This document shows positions 1 to 11,100 of a DNA stretch of 64,000 nt, in pieces. The DNA is from Aptenodytes patagonicus. Lineage: Eukaryota; Chordata; Aves; Sphenisciformes; Spheniscidae. The translations under genes were made by a program, and so were the position numbers. The notes beneath the pieces were generated by a model, which searched no databases, was not told the origin of the DNA, and saw nothing but the letters and a program-made list of their open reading frames with translations. Within the stretch, counting starts at the first letter, position 1, and the number at the start of each line of letters is the position of its first letter. The stretch spans positions 255,501 through 319,500 of the forward strand of contig NC_134963.1 of assembly GCF_965638725.1 (NCBI RefSeq), in the 5' to 3' direction.

Positions 1-866
1 TATCTAAATATTTCTGTGTCTGTTTAAATAAAATCCTCTGATCTTTACAACTAATGTAACTGAAATTAAATTGCATTTATCTTTTGAGCTATTAGTTACA
101 CAATTCAGATAAAAATGAGGTTTTAAGACTGAGAACTCTCTTCACAGTGAGCAATTCCTAATTTGTAAATGAAATTTATGGTGGTCCATCATTGTCAGAT
201 TGCATCTGTCTGTCCTCATTTTTAAAGTTAGACATGGTGAATAACTAGTCTGCCACTAGGAGCAGGACAGCATTTTAAAAACTCACTGCGAAACATTTAC
301 CTTAAGAACAGAACGCTTTAAACAAACTTCTGTTTCATTTACTTAAGTGTCTAAAAATGTTAAAATCTTCATAATTATTTTTGGATTTAATTAAATTACA
401 AAATTTGTTAAAAGTTACAGCTTACTGCTGTGAAACAATATGGCAGGGGAAAATAATTTCTAGTGAAGACTGTGTTTGTCAATGTTTTATCTGTTGTATT
501 TCAATGTATGACTATTACAAAAAATTAAGCCTAGTCCAACTTTTTAGATACCCATACCAGCAGTTTTTTGTTGGTTTTTTTAAAGAGCTTTTTTCTTTAC
601 TGTAAATCATATCTTGTCTGTCTATATAATTTCTGTGTTAAAATGGAATGCAAGATAGGAGAAGAATTGAAATTTCTATTGGTCCTTAAAGTGATTTTTA
701 GTGTAAGAAAGAAGGGGATTAAGAGATTATGTAAAGAAACCACCTTCTGTTGAACTGCATTATAGCTGTATCCTTAGATGAATATTTGTAATACTAGCTC
801 ACATGGAGAGCTGAAACTAAATTGTTTCCTGAGTTTTGTCTAACAAAGAGGCTTTCTGACTTCCAG
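1..866 (+). other. CDC45: CDC45 intron (partial)
   Basis: AT-rich sequence with no CDC45 coding match; it ends in the acceptor TTCCAG at 861-866. I looked for the preceding exon (the segment before the TKN-RCKLL peptide) and did not find it. Short open frames at 381-605 and 568-753 have no recognisable content. Confidence 0.8.
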
Positions 867-985
867 ACAAAAAACAAGCGTTGTAAATTGCTGCCGCTGA
901 TAATGGCTGCACCAATGGATGTTGAACAGGGAACTGTGATCATGGTGGGGATTCCTCCGGAGACAGAAAGCTCTGACAAAAAGAA
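867..985 (+). CDS. CDC45: CDC45 third-last coding exon
   Basis: This exon has 119 nt, starts in phase 0 and ends with two bases of a split Asn codon. It encodes [20 protein letters not shown] followed by [19 protein letters not shown]. The acceptor TTCCAG and donor GTAAGT are both strong. Confidence 0.95.
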
Positions 986-2346
986 GTAAGTATATTGTTT
1001 AAAAGTTGTTACTAAAGGTTGTCTAGAGACTTTTCCTGTCTCTGAAGCAAATATATCTTTCCTGTACCTATTTAACATTGAATATGTTGACTTGAATTGT
1101 ATCCTTCTTAAAAATACGCTTTTTGCATATGGTATGCATGGGATACTCTGAGAGAGGATACAGATGTTCCCCAGCTTCCTTGCAAATTTTTTTTCCCTCC
1201 CTCTTAACTATTTCTTTATCTTAAAAGATGGAAATAGTTTACTATATGACCCATGACTTCATTTCTTAAAGCCTGCAATGTTAAGATTTTTGCACTTGAA
1301 TAAGTGAGGTGTATGTTGAATACATGGCACATGAAAAACACCTGGAAGACATTTTCAGCTCTCAGCAAGGAAAAAGTTGCATACTTCTACCTTAGTAAAT
1401 GTATCCTTTTCTGTAATGCTTATTTGTATTTCTGTTCATCTTCTAGCTTTTTTGGAAGAGCATTTGAGAAAGCTGCAGGCAGTACCAATTCTAGGACTTT
1501 ACACAACCATTTTGACATGTCAAGTGAGTAATGCTATCCCTTACTTCATTCACCAAATAGTCCTTTAGGGGTCAGTGTTTACACAGCCTCATAAAGCATA
1601 ATGCCTGTAGGCAATGTACTCATTTGTGTATGTCTCAGATGCAAACATCAAGGGGTGTGTATGTGATACACTATTCCTGAGTCTAGTATAAACACAAACT
1701 ACGTTATTTGTCAGTCTTTTTCTAAGTGCTATCTTGTTGTGCAGAAATTACAAACTACTAAGCAGAGGCTTGCATGTATTTTTGAGACGATCTACATGTT
1801 GCATGGGGTAATGATTTTCATATGTGCACTTCAGTTTAAAATCTGTGAGGTTATCTGTGAGGGTTTTTATATTTAGCAGCCAAACCAAGTATGGTACTGA
1901 TGTTATGAGATGCATTCTTTATTGTCTGTTTGAAAAATGAGATACTTATGCAACGAGATTTGCCTATCTTTGTGCTTACAAAAGAGGCAGTTTTTAATAA
2001 TACATATTTAGGTATGCGTGTTGAACATACAAAGAAACATTTCTAGATTAAAAAGTGGCAGCTATATCATGTAGTGAGCACCTAGAAATTGGAGTTTGCT
2101 GAAATCTAAGAGCAAAATAGACAATGTGCTTTGCATTTTGTCCAAATAAATAGTTTCTCTTTTCTCTTCTTAAAGTTGATTAAGAATATAAATAAGTATA
2201 CTTGGAATTAATATTCTTCAAGTGTGACATCTAGTATATCTTTGTTATTTGCATCTTGTAATAAAATATTTCATATTTTAGTAATTGAGTTGAAAACAGA
2301 AGACCGGAGCAAATTTCTGGATGCACTCATTTCTCTCTTGTCCTAA
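867..2346 (+). CDS. CDC45: CDC45, last three coding exons (5' part of gene outside window)
   Basis: CDC45 is the subunit of the Cdc45-MCM-GINS helicase that unwinds DNA at nuclear replication forks. Three exons joined as 867-985, 1447-1523 and 2282-2346 give the C-terminal 86 residues and a TAA stop; human CDC45 is 566 residues. Diagnostic strings are [11 protein letters not shown] and [14 protein letters not shown] in the first exon, [12 protein letters not shown] and LHNHFDMS in the second, and [13 protein letters not shown] at the C terminus, all nearly identical to vertebrate CDC45. Splice sites are canonical (acceptors TTCCAG, TTCTAG, TTTTAG; donors GTAAGT, GTGAGT), and the phases join without a frame break. 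No earlier exon is visible in 1-866, so the gene enters from the left. It is followed by the convergently oriented CLDN5. I see no sign of a broken frame. Confidence 0.96.
1447..1523 (+). CDS. CDC45: CDC45 second-last coding exon
   Basis: This exon has 77 nt; its first base completes the split Asn codon and its last base starts an Ile codon. It encodes [20 protein letters not shown] and then HFDMS. Acceptor TTCTAG, donor GTGAGT. Confidence 0.95.
2282..2346 (+). CDS. CDC45: CDC45 last coding exon with stop
   Basis: Encodes [20 protein letters not shown] and TAA at 2344-2346, the conserved C terminus of the CDC45 family. Acceptor TTTTAG at 2276-2281. Confidence 0.96.
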
Positions 2347-2885
2347 TGGTAAGACAGTGTAAGGAGGACTAATTCAAAAATTAATTACAAATCAAGTTAG
2401 TAACCAAATTACATTTGTATATTATCTGTAGAATGTTCTAAGAAAATGTGGCAACTTCTAGTGAAAATATAAATTGAAGATGAGAGTTTCTTACAAAGAC
2501 AATTGTTTTTCTTTTTGGGAGGAAGCAGACAATGTACAAGCAGAATATTTTTTTTCTCCTTAAGAGATTTATTTAAGTTTCGTCATCCATAAGCTTCTCT
2601 TCCATTGTTCTTAACTTTCTGTGGCTTTTTAACTTCAGCTGGAAAAGGAGCAGCTGTTTGTGTGGTGAAAGAAATTGAGATATTGGCTAATTGTTGATAC
2701 TCTGTTACTGACTTTTAATTATGATGGCTTGTTTGAGCTCAGGATGGAATCTTGGCCATAGCAGTGCCATTCTTGGCTTTGACGTTAATGTAGAATTTGC
2801 ATTTTTCTTTCACAGTGTTAAGCTTGTAGCCTATGTTAGTGTGTAGTTTTTATCTGGAATAAAGATGGGGATCTAAGACTTCATT
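2347..2885 (+). other. CDC45: CDC45 3'UTR with candidate poly(A) signal
   Basis: Non-coding sequence after the CDC45 stop. The first canonical AATAAA is at 2858-2863, followed by T/GT-rich sequence that could act as a downstream element, so cleavage near 2880 is likely. Further AATAAA hexamers near 4066 and 4172 could give longer transcripts. The end position is inferred. Confidence 0.5.
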
Positions 2886-5542
2886 TGTAGTTGTGACTAT
2901 TAGCTTCACACTAGTTCAAAGTCTGTTTTAAAGCTACTTTAGGGCAAGACAGATTTTACTGTAGGTCTGATGAGACTGTCAAATTGTTGCAGTTGTCTTC
3001 AAACATTCATTGCCTTTCAATGATGAACTATTTTTATTGGTTTGTGTGAGCGCTTATTCTGCAGTGATGGGTGGCGATAGCTTGCTTTCTCCCAGAGAAG
3101 CAGCCAAACTCTAAATTGTTTTGTAAAGTCTGTTCAGACAACCTGTAAGACTGTTTGAAAGTATATAAAGTACCTCGTGGCTTTTTCATGCCTAGATAAA
3201 GATTTGGTCTTCAGTATTAACATGTAAAGTAATCTCACAAGGTTATCTTTATGGTATATATACGAAAGCAAAGGAGTAAGATGAAGACTTTAGTAACAGT
3301 CTGTGAATGTTGGTAGTCCTAGCCAAATGACAATATGACTTACCTTTTTTCAATGGGTATCAAAGCTACAATTTCTTCTTTCTTCTGTTTACTCAGAAGT
3401 TTGAAACAGTGGGTCAATAGCTGCAGTTGTTTGTTAGCCAGCATAGCCATGCATGGCTTCCGAGATTTCTACATCTGTTTTCTTTCTTCACGCTCCGACA
3501 ACTGATAGTTTCCGTTTGTCTTCTGCCCTTGTGGTGCTTTTTGGCTCCTTGTGCTGGAAGCTGAGGATCAGATGCTCTGAAATTATTTTCGATGTTGCAA
3601 AGTTCTTGGTGCTGCAATTGTGATACATCATCTTGCTTTATCTTAAATGTACAAGTACAGGCCTGGACTGTTGTTTTTATGGCTCTTGGGAGGTCAGAAG
3701 GATTTTAACCTTAGCACACAGATATTGAACACTGCTTCTTTGTAAAGATCCCATCTTCATAATGGCAAAAGGTGTCAACTAGGAGTATGTGCAAATTGGA
3801 CTTCTATTTGTCAAACCTGCTTTTATTAGTAGACATGCTCCTGTGATGTTTAGTTTTTGGCTAATAACAAAAAAATAGGTTTTGAAGAAGTTTCATATTT
3901 ATATTACCATTATATTACCATTCAAATGTTCTTTTAAAATTGGCTTGAATGCTTTTGTTTTTTGGTTTTTTTAATAAGAAACTTTTTGAAACTCTCCTTG
4001 AATTTCTAGAATGTTGAAACTGTTTTTTAGTACTATCAGGTTGAGGTCTTGTACTTTAATTGAAATAAATGTTTTGTGAGACAAGTTTTAAGATTTTTTT
4101 TTAGGGCTTTTAAAATCCAAGTACTGAGTAACTGCCAAATACTGAATGAAAAATCTGGGGAATTCCAGTGTCAATAAAGCATTTTTAGTCATGCATTGTG
4201 ATACTGTATTGTCACTTGTAGCTTGGCTTTGGGAATAATTTTCCTGGAAAGAGTCTAAAATACTATGATAATTGTGTGTAGACTGTAGTGTTATAAATAT
4301 TGACAGACTAGCTCAATCCTTTTCCATAACAGAGACTGCATTTCACTTTGGTCATATGAAATGGTATTGCTTGTTAGATTTACCCTGCTGTGCATTGGGT
4401 GGGTATGTATATGTGTTTATGTTTGGAATTCTTTTTCTTCTTGCAATGTTCGCTTGAATTCTGTGTGACTTTAATGTTTTCATGTATTACAATGACTATG
4501 TAAAGGTTATATATCATTACTTCATACTTTGTACAGATTTTTAATACAGGTTAATTTAATATTAAATGTGATTTAAATGTAGCCAACAGAGAGCTAATTA
4601 AACTATATATTTTAATTCAAACAAAAGTTTGGGTGGTTGTTGTTTTTTTTTTCTTCCCCCAAAATATTTTCATCTTATCTGAGTAAAATCCCAGTGCCAA
4701 GCTGCAATGGCCAAAAAGTTGTGCTTCCCAAGATAAAACATAATGCCACCTTTTGGTTTTGCATGTTTACTAGGTAGTATTGGCAATAAATAATATCCCC
4801 CCTTACCAGCATACTTTGGGTTTTGCCTGTACACAGCATACAGTAATTTTATTACATTTTTGAAGTAGATTACTGTGCTTTAAGTCTGGAAATGAAAACA
4901 CACAAGTTTATGTTGTTTTTTGAACACTGATACCAGTGACAAACCACGATTACAATGTAAAAGCTAAGAGTCTATGTGACACTTGAGCACACTTCTAAAT
5001 ATTTTCACTTTATCTTTCAGTTGCAAACTGCTGAGTGAGTCAAGTGAATTTCCTAAATTTATCTTAAACTTATCTGTCACAAAAGAATCACTGCCTTTTC
5101 CACAGCACTAAATGACTAACTTTAGTTCAGCCCTGTCATATATTTAGGGCTTTCATGCTTCTAGATGTAAATAGAGAAAAACATGGGTATGTGTAGCAGT
5201 AAATACGATGTGCTTCAGTGTGTGAGACCACCTTCATGTATATGGAATGAATAATATGTGCTGGGTAAAACTGAATTTTTACTTGCACAGTCTGCTTGCT
5301 CAGTAAATGCATAGACGGTCTTCTACATCCTGGATCTGACTCATGGTTCAGCAGCCATCTATCAGGAAATCCTAAACAAACAACTAAATTCCCCATTTTC
5401 TCCCTGTACAAAACCTTTAGACAGGGGAAAGAAATGTTGTGAGGAAGGCATCAACAGGCATGGGTACGTAACATCTCAGTTTAATAACTGTCTTTAGTTA
5501 CCTTTAGTGCTATGTTTTCAATACATGGAATAGTTTTGATGG
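2886..5542. other. Intergenic (or extended CDC45 3'UTR), nothing recognised
   Basis: AT-rich sequence with short homopolymers and two spare AATAAA hexamers near 4066 and 4172. I see no gene, RNA gene or mobile element. The short open frames here (for example 3414-3617 on the - strand and 4272-4457 on the + strand) lack features of real proteins. Confidence 0.6.
5538..5542. repeat. Left target-site duplication of the solo LTR (GATGG)
   Basis: Identical to 6137-6141 on the other side of the LTR; created at integration. Confidence 0.85.
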
Positions 5543-6136
5543 TGTGCTGTTTTTGGCTGGGATAGAGTTAATTTTCTTCACAGTAGCTAGTATGGGGCTG
5601 TGTTCTGGATTTGTGCTGGAAACAGTGTTGATAACACAGGGATGTTTTTGTTACTGCTGAGCAGTGCTGACACAGAGTCAAGGTCTTTTCTGCTTCTCAC
5701 CCCGCCCCACCAGCAAGTAGGCTGGGGGTGCACAAGAAGTTGGGAGGGGACACAGCCGGGACAGCTGACCCCAACTGACCCAAGGGATATTCCATACCAT
5801 ATGACATCATGCTCAGCATATAAAGCTGGGGGAAGAAGGAGGAAGGCGGGATGTTTGGAGTGATGGCGTTTGTCTTCTCAAGTCACCGTTAGGCTTGATG
5901 GAGCCCTGCTTTCCTGGAGATGGCTGAACACCTGCCTGCCGATGGGAAGCAGTGAATGAATTCCTTGTCTTGCTTTGCTTGCGCGTGTAGCTTTTGCTTT
6001 ACCTGTTAAACTGTCTTTATCTCAACCCATGAGTTTTCTCACTCTTACCCTTCCGATTCTCTCCCCCATCCCACTGGGGGGGAGTGAGCAAGTGGCTGTG
6101 TGGGGCTTGGTTGCTGGCTGGAGTTAAACCATGACA
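5543..6136 (+). mobile_element. Solo LTR of an avian ERVL-like endogenous retrovirus
   Basis: A 594-bp element begins TGTGCTG and ends CCATGACA (TG...CA ends). It is flanked by a perfect 5-bp target duplication, GATGG at 5538-5542 and 6137-6141. The opening GCTGTTTTTGGCTGGGATAG and the closing GTTAAACCATGACA match the LTR family I know as common in passerines and other Neoaves; that assignment is from memory. A 5-bp duplication fits ERVL-type integration. It carries TATAAA at 5819-5824, ten bases after a CRE-like TGACATCA at 5802-5809, so it has a complete-looking core promoter on the + strand. No gag, pol or env sequence and no second LTR lie nearby, so the internal region was lost by LTR-LTR recombination. 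The clean duplication implies a fairly recent insertion. Confidence 0.85.
5802..5824 (+). promoter_or_regulatory. LTR core promoter: CRE-like site and TATA box
   Basis: TGACATCA (one base from the CREB/ATF palindrome TGACGTCA) at 5802-5809 lies just before TATAAA at 5819-5824. This is the usual U3 arrangement and predicts transcription starting about 30 bp later, running away from CDC45. Whether it is still active is unknown. Confidence 0.6.
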
Positions 6137-6141
6137 GATGG
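6137..6141. repeat. Right target-site duplication of the solo LTR (GATGG)
   Basis: Matches 5538-5542 exactly and fixes the right LTR boundary at 6136. Confidence 0.85.
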
Positions 6142-8189
6142 GTACCTTAGCAAGCCATTACCTTTATCTCCTTGTTTGGGGTTTTGGTTTTCCTGGGGTT
6201 TTTTTCTCCACCGTCTCATTAGAAGCTGTGTGTGAACCCCTTCATCTCACCTCATCAGTTCTCTTATTGCTGTTGTATTCTTCATCCCTCTCCTGGAACT
6301 TTGTGTTTACTTCATTCACCTTTCAGGGCATGTTTGGTTTCTACTGCTACCACCTTTTCCTGCTGTTGTGATAAATACAGATCGTGCCTTGCAATGAAGA
6401 AGGAAGTTGGGGGAGGGGGGAGTGTTTGTGTGTTAGTTTTAGTAGGTGACTGTCATTCCTTGAAAAATGGACAGATTTTCAGGCACATGCATCCTTTAGC
6501 TTCAGCATATTGCATTATGCTGGGAGGATGAGAAATGGGAGCTAGTTTTTATGCTGGGATGTGTTGGTAATTGCTTTACCGGCAAGTTCTTCGTCTTCCA
6601 AACAGATGTGTAAGCTTGAAGCTGTGGATCTATTACATGGACAATAAGCTTCCCTTGTCCCTCCTTTATTGCCTTTTGGGTTTTGGTGTTTTTTAAGGTT
6701 CTAGTTTTCCCAAGATCTACTGGAGGTGACAAGAATGCTTTTGCAAATTTTAGAATTGATCAGCTGTTGAACTGATCCCAAGGCCATCCAAATGTGGCCC
6801 AAAATCAGTCAGGAATGCTGAATTCCATGTAAAAAGAAAATTATTAAATCTGTGTGGAAATCTGAAGAAGTCTCTGCCAATAGATAAAACTTTTGCATGT
6901 CAACATTTTACAATATGTAAAATAGTATCAGACACTCCTTACAGAGTTTATTCTATGCTATAGAGTTTGTAGACAAATATGTTAACATTACTTGGAGAAT
7001 CATTGTACCGGAAGATCCAAAATTTTGGAGTCGCCAGTCTGTGGATATAAAAGTAGCTCAGTTCAGCAGCAATAAATTGGTGGTTTGAATGGCTCGGTGA
7101 AACTCGTTTGTGTAGGTTAGTTACAATGGTCGCTTCTTACAGTTAAGTGTTGGACAGAGACTGCGTGCCAAGAACTCTTGACATCTCTTCATGAAGAGAT
7201 TATTATGCTTTTGATTTATTTGCCCAAACAGAAAATGTGGCTCTAATGAGTAATTTTAAAATAAATAGTTAGAGCACTAAGAAATCGGCTTACCCTCTTA
7301 GATGTATGGTGACATTCCACCTAACCATGTCTGAATACAAATAGAAACATTCCCTAAGGATTATATTTGAGCTCCAGTAACTCTTTTTCCTCTGCTGTGT
7401 TTGTTTGCTGTAATAGTACTCTATATTAATCAGCTCTTTAAATTATTTTTGCTGCTGCTAATCTGTTTTAGAGAACAATAAAAGTATGAAACAAATCCTT
7501 TAAAATGTTTTAGTTCTTTTAAGAGAATAAAATAATGAAAGTCCTTAAATACCAAAGTACTGAAGCAGCTAAACAAGCGGACTAAATTATACCATTCCTG
7601 CACAGTGATTCATGGCCGTTTTCTTTCTGGGGTCATAAATGTAGACATAATTGAAATTGCACAGTAAGGACCTCATTTGATTGGAATTAAAGTGAATCCC
7701 TTTCCCCAGAATTGTAGTGACTTAATAGACTTGTGCTTACCAACATCAAGGTTGCATAGTGGGTAAGAATTAATTCTTACTTCCTTTACGGTTTCTCAAG
7801 AAAAAAATGAAAGTGAAAAAGTGTTACAACTTTCTTGTATGAATGAGCTACTGGGTCTATACCACTTTAAACATGGTAATAACAGCCACGAGGGGAGACC
7901 AGTGGGCTGTTTAATCAGTATCTTGACCTCTATAATGTCAAAAGCAGGTGCTAGGGAAGAGTATAGAAACAAAGCAATTGCATATGATGCTTCCTCCCAC
8001 GCACACAAGTACTCTCCCAGTCCTTGTACTCCAGGACATCCTGAACCAGGTGTGGTTTCTATGTATTTGGTAACTGTCAGTAGTTATCTGTGAACCTGGA
8101 CAACTTCCTCCTGAATCCTTGTAAAATTCTAGCCTGTGCAATATTCTGTAGTGAGTAGATCTGCAACCTAGCTAGATATTGTATGAAAA
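6142..8189. other. Intergenic, nothing recognised
   Basis: AT-rich single-copy-looking sequence. It contains a perfect 18-bp palindrome, ATCTCTTCATGAAGAGAT, at 7183-7200. Overlapping open frames at 7796-8141 on both strands show no family features. Confidence 0.6.
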
Positions 8190-8740
8190 ATTACAACTTT
8201 TTAGTATTTTTTTTCAACTTGCCAATTGCTAGCTTATTCAATGCTCTGTAGTCCCTACCCTTCTGTGTACGCATCGTTTTGTAAACCTTTTTTATATTCC
8301 CCACGGTCATCTCTTGCCAGTCTGAAGAAGAGAAGCCTAATTTTTCCTTTTGCAGGAGCTGTTCTGTATCTTGATTATCATTGTTGCTCTTCTCTAAATC
8401 ATTTTCAGACAGGGGAGAACAAAAACTGCACACAATATTCAAGGTGTGGGTGCACAAGTCTATGCAACAGTATAATAGTGTTGACTGTTGTCTGTCCCTC
8501 TGTTTAATAATTCTTAACACTCACTTTGCTCTTTTGACAGCTACTGTGCACTGATCTGATGATTTAATCGATCTAGCTGGTTTAACACCAGTATCTCACT
8601 CGTGACTATTAATGGTCCAAATTATTGTTGTTTTGCCATATGCATCACTTTACACTCATCAATGCAGAAAGCAATCTGTTCACTAGTCGTTATTTTTCCA
8701 AGTCAAAGCAAGAGCACAATTTGTCTGCTGCACTAATAAA
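8190..8740 (-). mobile_element. Ancient CR1-type LINE fragment (3' part)
   Basis: Read on the + strand, this stretch follows the reverse complement of the CR1 3' region. Recognisable blocks are a 'Cys-rich end' equivalent near 8310-8330, AACTGCACACAATATTCAAG with a following GTGTGGG at 8422-8450, CTCTTTTGACAGCTACTGTG at 8530-8550, and a CATCACTTTACACTCATCAA block at 8643-8663. The same order of blocks occurs in CR1 elements of birds, turtles and crocodiles. Divergence is high and no frame is intact, so it is an old, dead copy. Its ends are approximate. This is recognition by eye, not by alignment. Confidence 0.7.
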
Positions 8741-11100
8741 CTGGTAGTAAGGAAAAATATAAGAAAAAAAAATTCCAGACTCTCCATCACTGAATGATGC
8801 ATAAGTGGATGGAAAGAGTTATTTCTGATCATTGGGTGATATAAGATAGCAAAAAACAGTGAAAGGACTTAATGGTAAAATAAAAATGAATAAACTCTCT
8901 TTGCAAGTTTAGAACTAAATTTTTTGGGGAAGATGATTGTTTATACTTTCTCTGTTCTTGTTAATGGAAGTAAAAGCCTCTACAATGATTTCTAAGCAAA
9001 TTCTTTTGCAAATATTCACTATTTTTATTTGGTATTGTAAAACTTGCTATATAAAGGACAGAAAATATTCCTGGGTTGAATATTTGGAGATATTAGGGTT
9101 TTTTGCCTTGATCTAGAGGAGTATGTATGCCTATCCTCAGGCAAAAGATAGTAATATACTGCAAGGTTTAAACTTCCTTCTTTTCTGAAATTTTCCAATC
9201 AAAAATGTTATTACAAAGGTGTATATTTCTTCCTCCTACAGTCATGAGGTTGCCTATGGAAAAAAGTAGTTCAACGGTGGGGGGAAGTCTCTTAGAATTG
9301 TCATGTTTAGAATCTGTGATCTCAGTGTCTTAGACTACAAAGGGGGAACTCTGAGATGTTTCAGAACATCTTTCATGCTTCAGTTTCACTTTTTCCACTC
9401 CCATTTTTAGGACAGCATTTCCAGTCCTCAGCTGTCCATAAATACAAAAGAAATAAAATGCACTTCTTTATAGGAGAGAGCACTCTAATCACTAGTCTGG
9501 AGTACCCCAATTTTAAGGTCTTGAAAAGGCAAGTTTTAAAATTGGTCTCTTTTGTACAGGAGTTCTTTCAAGATGGCTCTGTCAAGTTGAATTGGCCACT
9601 CAGGGTACGCTAACTTGCAAAGATGGGAGTAATACAGAACAGCATTTATAAAAAAGGCAATGGAGTAATCAATAGAGTATCACAACTGAGGAAGAACAAA
9701 ACGTAAAACACTCAGGACTGTTCTCAGGACAGTAAACAAGATCATCATTTGATCATTGATTTTATGTGTACATCTGTTGGTCACGATGCTTTTGATTCCC
9801 TCAGAGAAGGAATATTCTTGAAAACATTCCTCTGAAAGTTACTTTGTAAGTCTGGCTTGTCAGAGGGAAAGCAAGCAGTGAAATGTTTGTTTCTTTAGAT
9901 GGAAAAATTTAAGTCCCTCTTGGCTCTTGTGTACCATTGTTGGCTTGAAGGTGGTACTGAAAGTTCCCTTTGGATCAGATTCAAGGACTAAGGAAAAAAT
10001 GTTGCCCAGGGTGGAGCTCTAAGTACAGTGCCACCTTTATGCACAGGCATTTGGGTTATAAACACTTTCTTAGCAGGAAATATTACAAAACATTCTCTAG
10101 GGAAAGAAAATGATGTGAGCTTTTATTTCAGACTGGACTCCCATTCTTTTCAAGCATTTGAGTTTTTATTTTTGTCATTCAGAAGGTGGCAAAATTAGAG
10201 AAGCAAGACAAAGGTCAAAGACATTCAAAGTAGGCAAGAGATCTTTTACTCAATTGTATGCAACGTCATGACAGTCCTGGGTCTGACACAGAGCAGAGAA
10301 TGTAGGTTTCCCAGTCACTGCTGCTGTGTGATAGAGTAATTTTTATTTCCTCTTCCCCCTCAAGGCAGTTGTGTCTGCTGGATACCTACCCTGGCACTTG
10401 TTATTTTGACTTGCTACCTGTTACTGAATCATGTATCTGGGCAATATATTAAGATCTCAGTAATGAGAGATGAAGATAAAGAGTTGTCTAGTAATTTGAT
10501 ATCACAAACAAGCATTTAGTAGAGTCACTGTTGCATGCTATTCTCAATGAGCTGAAGGCTCAGAAGACATCCTTAAATCAGAATTAAAATCAAGGTGTCT
10601 GTAGAGAGCTTCTGTACAGGAATTTGTGGGCAAGCCTCATGAACTAAACTAAGGTAAAACATATACACAAGCCATATCACAACATAGTTCCTTCCAGTGC
10701 TGGATCTGGGTTTATTTTATTAAGAGATCTGGGGGTTTTGTATGCCCCAGTTCGACAACGTTCCTCTCTGAAGTCTCTGCCACTTGTTTAAGAACTGTAG
10801 ATGACTTCTCTAGATACTCCTTGATGTTAACTAGGTTAACTGTGTTAGATAAGTACTGTGATATTCTGAGTCCTTTGTTTTCTTTTCAAAACCAGTTTTA
10901 ATTGAGATGATACCTTCCTGGCCCTTGCAAAAAGGTAATGCTCCCTTACAAAAAGAGGTGCTGTCTTTTTAACTGGATAAAGCATTTAGTCACCTCTTCT
11001 TGTTGATATGGCTTGTGTTTTTTCAGTCCCTGCGGTGTTGGTGTCTTTTTCCACTGTTTAGCTCAGTGGAATTTACTTTCATTTAATCATTCATTTGCAG
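8741..11100. other. Intergenic, nothing firmly recognised
   Basis: Mostly AT-rich. One + frame from 9356 to about 10196 has fewer stops than expected, but its six in-frame stops and lack of any family match argue against a gene. Confidence 0.5.

Noticed and set aside
5543..6136. A full-length provirus around the LTR
   Set aside because: No second LTR, primer-binding-site region or gag/pol/env frames nearby; the 5-bp duplication directly brackets one LTR.
9356..10196. Low-stop + frame that looked like a decayed coding region
   Set aside because: It contains six in-frame stops. Fewer than expected for AT-rich DNA, but across six frames of 64 kb such a stretch can occur by chance, and no family is recognisable.
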